Source: Narthecium ossifragum (Eukaryota; Streptophyta; Magnoliopsida; Dioscoreales; Nartheciaceae). From it: 64,000 bases of DNA. The stretch's first letter is position 1. Each line of letters opens with the position of its first letter. Made by a program: the position numbers and the translations under genes. The stretch lies in NCBI GenBank assembly GCA_963920575.1, contig OY986974.1:6341283-6405282 (forward strand), in the 5' to 3' direction. Shown piece by piece: positions 57,281 to 64,000 of the stretch. The notes beneath the pieces are model-generated. The model was given only the letters and a program-made list of their open reading frames with translations. It did no database searches and was not told the DNA's origin.

Positions 57281-58568
57281 CTCGCAAACGTCATCGTTAA
57301 AACATTGCTAACCTTAATCAAATCTTAAATTTATATCCTTATTCAATCACTAATACTACTACGTAGACTAGTGGTGAAATCCGGAGTCGATCCACAGGGA
57401 AAATGATGGAAACTGAAATCAATATTCAAAACTCGAAATCCTATGCGGAATAATCAGAATTGAATGTGAAATTATCTAATAATTACCTAAGAAAGCAAGT
57501 AAAGTGATCAGAATTTGAACCAAGTTATGAATTACTTAGGAATTACTCAATCCACCCTAGCTTCACTTTCAATCTCCTCTAGTTATCCTCTTGCTCACTT
57601 CTCTCAACATTATGGATCATATGGCTACAAGCTCACATGAATCCCTAAAATAAGACTTATGTTCCTAATGGCATAGCCTATCTTTTTTGACATAGGTTGT
57701 CTTCGATCCTACGATTACTTTAAGTTATACTAATCCTAATGACCTTGGCACAACCTATCCTAGCATAGCATAGTCTATCTCAAAAGCAAATCATAAATCA
57801 CATGAAAACCATCTCATAAATCTATATAAACAATCACAGAAAGCTTATACGACTGAAAATACTTCAAAGCAACTCTGTTCCCTCAAATATCTAATCATTA
57901 AAATCATATTTATGAGATTATGTTGAGAAGAAGTTTACAAGAATCAAACCAAAGAAAATCAAAAGCTACACTAGGGTTTCATGAGATCCCTAAGTTAAGA
58001 ATTAGCTACTCATCTTCTGGGAGAGATCCATAGGTGTTGGGAAGGAAGCCGTCGATCCCCGCGGAAAGATCTCCATCTTCAAAACCCTAGCTTTCTCCTC
58101 CAAAAGTGGTCCAAAAGATGATAATTTTCGGCTGGAATCACCCCTTAATATAATAGAAACCCTTAATCCCAGAATTAGGAGTTATAGTTAAACTTAAACT
58201 CTAATTTCCCTAAATTCTGGGTTGCTGACGTCATCGGAGCGATCGATCGGACTCAAATCCGATCCATCGCTCAAGTCGGACTGGGTCTGCCACGTCATCA
58301 ATTAATTTCAGCCTTTCTCAAATTTCAGCTTTCATACTTCTGATTTTGCTTCAAACCTGGCGCCAATTTATAGAGAATCTCAGAAAGTCTTCAACATGAA
58401 AATTATAGATCTTGAAGTCTTCTTTCATCTCCCAGAATTTCAGAATATTTGGAATTGTGTAGAATTTCTGGTGATTTATTTCCAAACAATAGGATATCAA
58501 ATACACCTACTCTAGGCCTAACAAAGGTAATTTAAGGGGTTTAATTAGGAATAATTAGTGACTTATCA
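57281..58568 (-). mobile_element. Solo LTR, family C (1288 bp)
   Basis: Homologous along its length to 14436-15806. Target duplication GGGGT at 57276-57280 and 58569-58573. In minus orientation it begins TGATAAGTCACTAATTATTC. The opposite end has lost the expected GATCA terminus. It lies inside the outer arm of the inverted duplication, which supplies an independent empty-site comparison at 49915-49945. Confidence 0.82.
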
Positions 58569-58573
58569 GGGGT

Positions 58574-58680
58574 TCTATTATGCAAACAAACAATGCATGG
58601 GGTCTTAGAGTGTCAAAAATGATGACTGGAGGTCCATTTTGGCAAAAAATCTGTGAAGTTACTCTGGTTATCAAATTTCA
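58574..58680 (-). repeat. Outer right arm of the inverted duplication, outer piece
   Basis: Reverse complement resembles 49846-49935: CACAGATT..TTGCCAAAATGG, then CTAAGAYCCCATGC and TTGTTTGTTTGC. Similarity ends near 58680. Confidence 0.7.
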
Positions 58681-59147
58681 TCATTATTTTTGTCAGTCAA
58701 AATGATCGAGTCGAGTGATTTTTAGTAATTGGTTCACACTGGTTTCGAGCTGCCGAAACAAATAGTTAGAATGGCTGGACATGCCCTTCGTAAAACAAGC
58801 CTCTAGTAAAGCCTTATTTATGAAAATTGCACTTTTATTTCGGTGGTTAAATGAACTTTACCACTGGATTAAGTTTCAAATAAGACATTTGACGTTAAAA
58901 ACTAACAAATAAGAATCCCATGTTACAAATTAATTTGTTCTAATTTAGGTGTTAGAGGGGGAATCTGTCAACAAGTATGAGGGAAATCAGTTACGTTACC
59001 TTACGTGATTAAGGTTTTATTTAAAACTTATACAAACATCAGGGTATATAATCAACCTTAGAATGGAGGGTTTCAATTACTAATATAAATCCTAATAATC
59101 TTAGTTATATAATATAATCTTAGTTATATATAGTTAGATAGATCTTA

Positions 59148-59569
59148 CGGCACGTTTGGTTTGCACAAAGAATGGGGAACGGATTAAGAATGAAAGTCGG
59201 AATGGAGTTGAGATGGGAATGAAGTGTGGAATGATAATGATGCGGCATGTTTGGTTCGCATAAGAAATGGGATTATACTTGAAAGTGTTTGATACACATA
59301 AAATAAGTGTGGGAATGGAATGAAAATAGGATATAAATAACCAAATTATTTTATAACCGCCATTCCATCAGCAATGGAATGAGGGAGTCCGGGTTATTAG
59401 ATGAGATAGCCTCATTCCCAACTTATCATGAATGAAACATTCTATTCCCAACTTATCAGGAATGAAACATTCTATTCCCAACTTTAATGTCCAACCAAAC
59501 AACAGAATGGGTTTTGACCGTGGATTTGACCATTCCATTCTCGGCGGTTATGTCCAACCAAATGTGCCA
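59148..59569. mobile_element. Tourist-like MITE (PIF/Harbinger type), about 422 bp
   Basis: Inverted ends CGGCACGTTTGGTT and TGGCACATTTGGTT (complement of the right end), flanked by TTA at 59145-59147 and 59570-59572. The 3-bp TTA duplication is typical of PIF/Harbinger. It is non-coding, with an internal partial repeat near 59246. Confidence 0.75.
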
Positions 59570-59572
59570 TTA

Positions 59573-61616
59573 GTTTCTATAATTTATTAGGTGGAGGTGG
59601 CACGGGTAATCACCCACCACTACTATCCCCTCTTCTCTGCTCTCTCTCTCTCTCTTTACGATTCAGAGGTCATATGTGTGTAAATATATAACTCAAATGC
59701 CACATCATATATGAGTCATATCTCTCGTCATATATCTCATCATAAACGTTACTTTATAAGATAGATAGTTTTCATCCATAAACGTAGTCATCCACTAGGT
59801 GGGTCCCCTGTTCAACCTTACACGGATAACCACTATCCCAAACTACTCACATCTCCCTCTCTTAATCACCCCTTAACCACCTGATAACCACATGATAACC
59901 AATTAAATAAGGAGTAACCATCTGTCACGTAGTACGTCACGTATGCGTATGCGACCGAGTAACCATCTGTTATGTAATACGCAAATCATATGATTCACTA
60001 GTGGGATGTCCATGCCCCTGGCACGGTTTAAATTTTTCATGTTTTTCAGTTATGTGGACCGGCACGGGCATCCATCAATAAAGATCTCTAGAAGTACATT
60101 TATATATTTAGTTTAAGGGCTAAAACCAATTTTATGCAAATTTCCATAGTTACTTTCACGGATTCCACCTTCCTTGAAGATTGCTGCTTCCAATTCCGCT
60201 TCAATTGCTACACGGCAAGATTGGAAAGTTTTAGCAAAAGCTCATCCCTGCTAAGCTGATGAAATGTATGATGTCATTAATACTCCAAATAAACTGAATT
60301 CAGTGTTGGCAGATGACATACATTCCACCACATGAGTCATGTATGAAAAGGCAATAAAAGCTTAGTAGAGCTTCAAAGTAATCCTTAGGTAGTGCCATAT
60401 AGAAGCATGCAATATTTTGGAAAGAATAGAAGTGGTGCATAAACAATTTTCTTGGGACCATACCCCAGTGGTTATCTTCATAATTTCCTCGTTCGTGTGT
60501 GTGAGACTCAGAAGTTTAAAACTGGATGGTGATACTTTCTGTTTTGTTCTTTTTAATCCTCATCTGCAAAGGACAACCATTACCAATCACATGCTTCTTA
60601 CGATACAGCAATACCAATGTAGAACCAACATCTAAGTTTGTAAAGGAACCACTACATACCAAAATCTCAATAGCACAACAAATAGAAGTTATCTACCATC
60701 TTCTCTAGCACTAAATAGGACAAAGTACCACAGAACTAAGCCAACCACAACATTATACAGAATTCTCAGCTCAACTATCTCATACCCAAGCGGCGAATCC
60801 CAACATCTGATGTTAGAATGTGAAAGCAATATCTCATACCCCATCCTGCTGATGATTGATTGTGTGTTGAAGAGCATCAAGCAACAGGATAGGATGGATG
60901 ACCAAACAATTCTTGCAATGCATGAAATTAACATATCAATTGGTACTTTAATTGACTCAATACTTGGACAAAAAAATCAAAAACCATTTGCCAAATTAAA
61001 ACTCATATATATAAGACAACAAGCTCTCCATGGATTAACTAAACCACTATACAGCCTATAGAACAACTAATACAGTCTGACTACCGAAAGAGTCTTGCAA
61101 TCAAAAGTAGATCATGCCTTTTAAGGGAGTCAATTCCTATCATGCTAAATTTATATAAGCTCTCAAGCAAAGTTGACAAATCTTCAATAGTTGTCAAGTC
61201 AATCAGCTAGGTATAGATGAGTTTGGCTAGGCATATTATACCTAGAAACATCTCTAATGATTAAAATAGGCTCAGAAGGGCCATATGGTAGTTTAGTGAT
61301 TAAAGTGACAAATTTTGTAACATCTCTAATGCATATTAAAAGCTTCATAATGACCACAGATACTGCACTTGCTAATAACACACCTACCATGCACCCTCAT
61401 ATGGAAAGAAAATTTATACATTGAAGCCGATTGAGAAAATTTGTACAACCAAAAGGTGCTTAAATACTTTTTTGGAAGATGATAACAAGGTCAAGCTGAA
61501 ACCTCATATGACAGCTGAAACCTAATATTTCTGGATGTCTAGAAGAACAAATAACAGTTCCGATAAGTGTAGAAAGTTCATAAAAGAGAAAACCCATCTT
61601 TAAGTCACCAAGTACC
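59573..61616. other. Intergenic AT-rich region, no supported gene
   Basis: Only short frames without family motifs. It contains a CT microsatellite at 59636-59656. A distant intron of an off-window gene cannot be excluded. Confidence 0.5.
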
Positions 61617-61815
61617 AACAGATTTTGAGATTAGAAGTACAAAACTCACAAGTTCCTATTTCTTCCATGCTGACAGAAAAGGATAGGAAATTAACATCTA
61701 CATGCCTGAAACCTCAAGGGCAGGTAAGAGGCAGTAATATTTATTCCCAAATGCTTTAATATACATAGATGACTCTATTGTAATCACCAGAAAAGCAAAG
61801 ACCCAGTCGATTAAA
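61617..61815 (+). repeat. 200-bp direct repeat, copy 1
   Basis: Matches 62578-62777 at about 80 percent by eye (AGATTTTGAGAT, TGCCTGAAACCTCAAGGGCA, GTAATATTTAT). It includes no recognised coding sequence. Confidence 0.8.
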
Positions 61816-62577
61816 ATCCATGAGTGAATATCTTCCAAAAAAATGGCACAGACCTTGGCGCGAGGTAAACGTGAGGTCTCTCGTCGGGAGAGACAACCGA
61901 CCTCTCTGTGGGAGAGACAACCATATTTCTCAAAAGAGGAGAAAACAACCCTAATTTTCATTCATAAAAAGTGTCCCAAACAAACCCTAAAACCTCCTTT
62001 TATATGTTAAGGAGAGACCAACTCAAACATGGACTCAAACATGGCTTAACTCAACCAAACCCAGAATTAAAGAGAAGAAAACCAACTAAGAATAGGAAAC
62101 CTGCTAAAAATAGAAAGACCGATAAACTGCCTAAAAAGGAAAGTTTTTTCATTAAAACAAAATTTTAAACCATAAGGAAAAGGAATCTGGAGATTTGGAG
62201 GTCAAGGTCATGAAGAGATCTTCGATCTCCAATGAATCTCGTCGGGCTCGTCGAGCCGGTCGAATCGACTGGTCACACGCTCCGGTCGGACATCGGGGTT
62301 GAAAGTTATGCCCATCCGACGGTCGCGGTCGTATGGAGATCTGAGTCGGACGGATGGAGTTCGAACGCGACTGGATCGCCTAGGGAGCTGCTCCGGATCG
62401 GACTCAATCAGGTCTGGATCTAGATTTGGTCTTGCATCATACCTTTACTTCTAACCATAGATCCAACCTTCGCTGAAGACACATGTCACCAAGATGTCAC
62501 TCATGAAACGCTATTATCATGGATGACTTGTCAATTGCTTTTGAACATTCAAAAAAAAAAAAACAACACACTCAATA
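61816..62577. other. Segment between direct repeats, probable degraded repeat
   Basis: A short repeated GGGAGAGACAACC motif is at 61888-61922, an AT-rich part follows, and 62230-62440 is GC-richer. No domain or LTR terminus was recognised. Confidence 0.4.
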
Positions 62578-62777
62578 CCAATAGATTTTGAGATCTATCA
62601 GTGCAAAAGAGAGAAGTTCCCAATTCTTCCCTACAGACAGAAAAGTAAAGAAAATCAGCATTTACAGGCCTGAAACCTCAAGGGCATGTAAAAGCTAGTA
62701 ATATTTATCCCGAATTGCTTTAAATATACATACCTGACTCTAATCTAATCGCCAGTAACCAAAGACCCAATCGAGAT
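62578..62777 (+). repeat. 200-bp direct repeat, copy 2
   Basis: Direct copy of 61617-61815. The unit-to-unit distance is 961 bp. Confidence 0.8.
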
Positions 62778-63388
62778 ACATAAGAAGGGCCTTCAATTGG
62801 ATTGCAAGATATAACATCACCATGAGAGCTAATCAATCTACACATAATTCAATTGTAGAAAGACGTCGAATCCAAGTAAATATATGACGCCCGCAATTAT
62901 CATCAAATATATAAAACCATAATCTCACATATTCAACTAATAATGGCAATTGATTTGGAGCTCCAAAGCGGGTATCCCATCCATTGAAATTCGCAGTAAC
63001 CTATCTTAGAACCGTGCCAGGGCCGAATCAATATAAAGGTACAGATCAGGCTCTAACTTAGCGAGAGCATGCTTCTGCACATACATTGTTTGTAGGTGCT
63101 AATTAATTAACTGAAATCCTGGAGCTTGAGAGTACGTGTTGAGATGCAATGATATTCCAATTCTCATGATTTCCATTCTAATGGTATTTGCACTATTTTT
63201 GCAGGGTTATTGTGAAAATAGATATCTTAACGATTTTAGACCAAAAATCCAACCCTGGAGAAGGAAACCGAAAAGAACATTCCCAGATTCCAGATTTCAA
63301 CTTGCACACATTCATAACACCAAATTAGCCAAATCTATTGAATGGATCATCAAAAAATTCGACTTTAAGCCCAATAGGGATGATGTGC
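62778..63388. other. Intergenic DNA, no supported feature
   Basis: The frame at 63136-63426 runs across the putative LTR boundary and has no family motif. Nothing else was recognised. Confidence 0.45.
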
Positions 63389-64000
63389 TGTCGCAAGAAA
63401 CAAAAAATAAAACCAATACTCTTTAAAATAAATATAATAGTGCGAGTACGAGTCGATCCCACGAGAAGTACCTAGCCTAAGTTTTGTGCTATGTGAACAA
63501 AGATGGGGGTTTTGAACATAACGAAAACAAATGAGAAATAATCTAAATTGAAGAAACAGATTTAATCAAGAGAACAAACCTTGGTCTAAGTCAACATCCA
63601 CTATCAGAATCTTTATAACTGATTATTGATGCAAGTATATATCAATTCACATCTTGAATATTCACCATTCGAATTAAATTTGAACCTCTCCTCAATCATA
63701 ATTAATTAGAAGCAAGCGATCTGATTAACCCTAACAAATAAACAACCTAAGACAAGCGTTGTAGATTTAATCTAGTAGCAGTCTTAAGAATAGGGAGATC
63801 GATGAAGCTAAACAACACAAGGACAAGTGGTTACATTTAATTTAGTCGAACATTCTTCCTAAGATCTAACAATCTCTTAAACGCAGTAAATCATTAAACC
63901 CTAGTTGCTTCGCAGATTAGAGGGATCAAACAATTACGGATTTGATATTCAACCTAGCAGTAAATTACAATGAATAATAAACTAGTAGGCCTCCTAGCAA
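63389..64000 (-). mobile_element. Partial LTR (family C-like), runs off the window
   Basis: Plus-strand start TGTCGCAAGAAAC, followed by CGAGTACGAGTCGATCCCAC, the complement of the GTGGGATCGACTC motif near the 3' ends of family C and the element at 19694. No coding sequence. The far end is outside the window. Confidence 0.5.

Overview
The window is nuclear DNA of a flowering plant. It carries three intron-bearing or plant-type genes: a P-class PPR protein, an NPH3-family protein and an organelle-targeted thymidine kinase. Everything else is dense nested plant transposable elements (Ty3/gypsy, Ty1/copia, Cassandra-type 5S TRIM, LINE, MuDR-like, Tourist-type MITE). The sequence alone does not fix the species. 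No prokaryotic operon, CRISPR array, tRNA gene or organellar insert was seen.

Layout. 1-14.3 kb: a decayed Ty3/gypsy element on the minus strand (LTR at 13.3-14.3 kb, then gag, protease and the start of pol), broken by two large solo LTRs, one of which holds a third. 14.4-27.1 kb: a minus-strand Ty1/copia element, flanked by a solo LTR and split by a 6.5-kb non-autonomous LTR element that has an exact 5-bp target duplication (ATATC) and one intact 474-codon ORF. 28.3-38.9 kb: the gene island. The PPR gene (+) converges on the NPH3 gene (-), and the thymidine kinase gene (-) lies upstream of it. Intron boundaries were read from GT/AG sites and frame continuity. 39.2-49.6 kb: a MITE split by a solo LTR, GC-rich low-complexity blocks, four minisatellite blocks and another solo LTR. 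49.8-58.7 kb: a large inverted duplication whose arms carry a PPR gene fragment and whose centre holds a LINE tail and a MuDR-like fragment. Each arm was later hit by a different solo LTR, and the right arm also by a Cassandra-type 5S fragment and a further solo LTR. 58.7-64 kb: a Tourist-like MITE, a 200-bp direct repeat, and an LTR that runs off the end.

Nine solo LTRs were delimited by TG..CA-type ends and 5-bp target duplications. I group them as family A (10383, 39603, 50277, 54658), family B (615, 2441, 44548) and family C (14436, 57281).

The most unusual signal is a recurring cis-element. The palindrome GATCGATC occurs in pairs whose starts are 21 or 22 bp apart. The pairs form arrays in all four family A solo LTRs and also in both LTRs of the unrelated non-autonomous element, where they sit 60-230 bp upstream of a TATA box. 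A family B LTR carries a related array of shorter palindromes (GGTCGATC..GATCGACC). This looks like a shared binding-site or hairpin system of different retrotransposons; its function is unknown.
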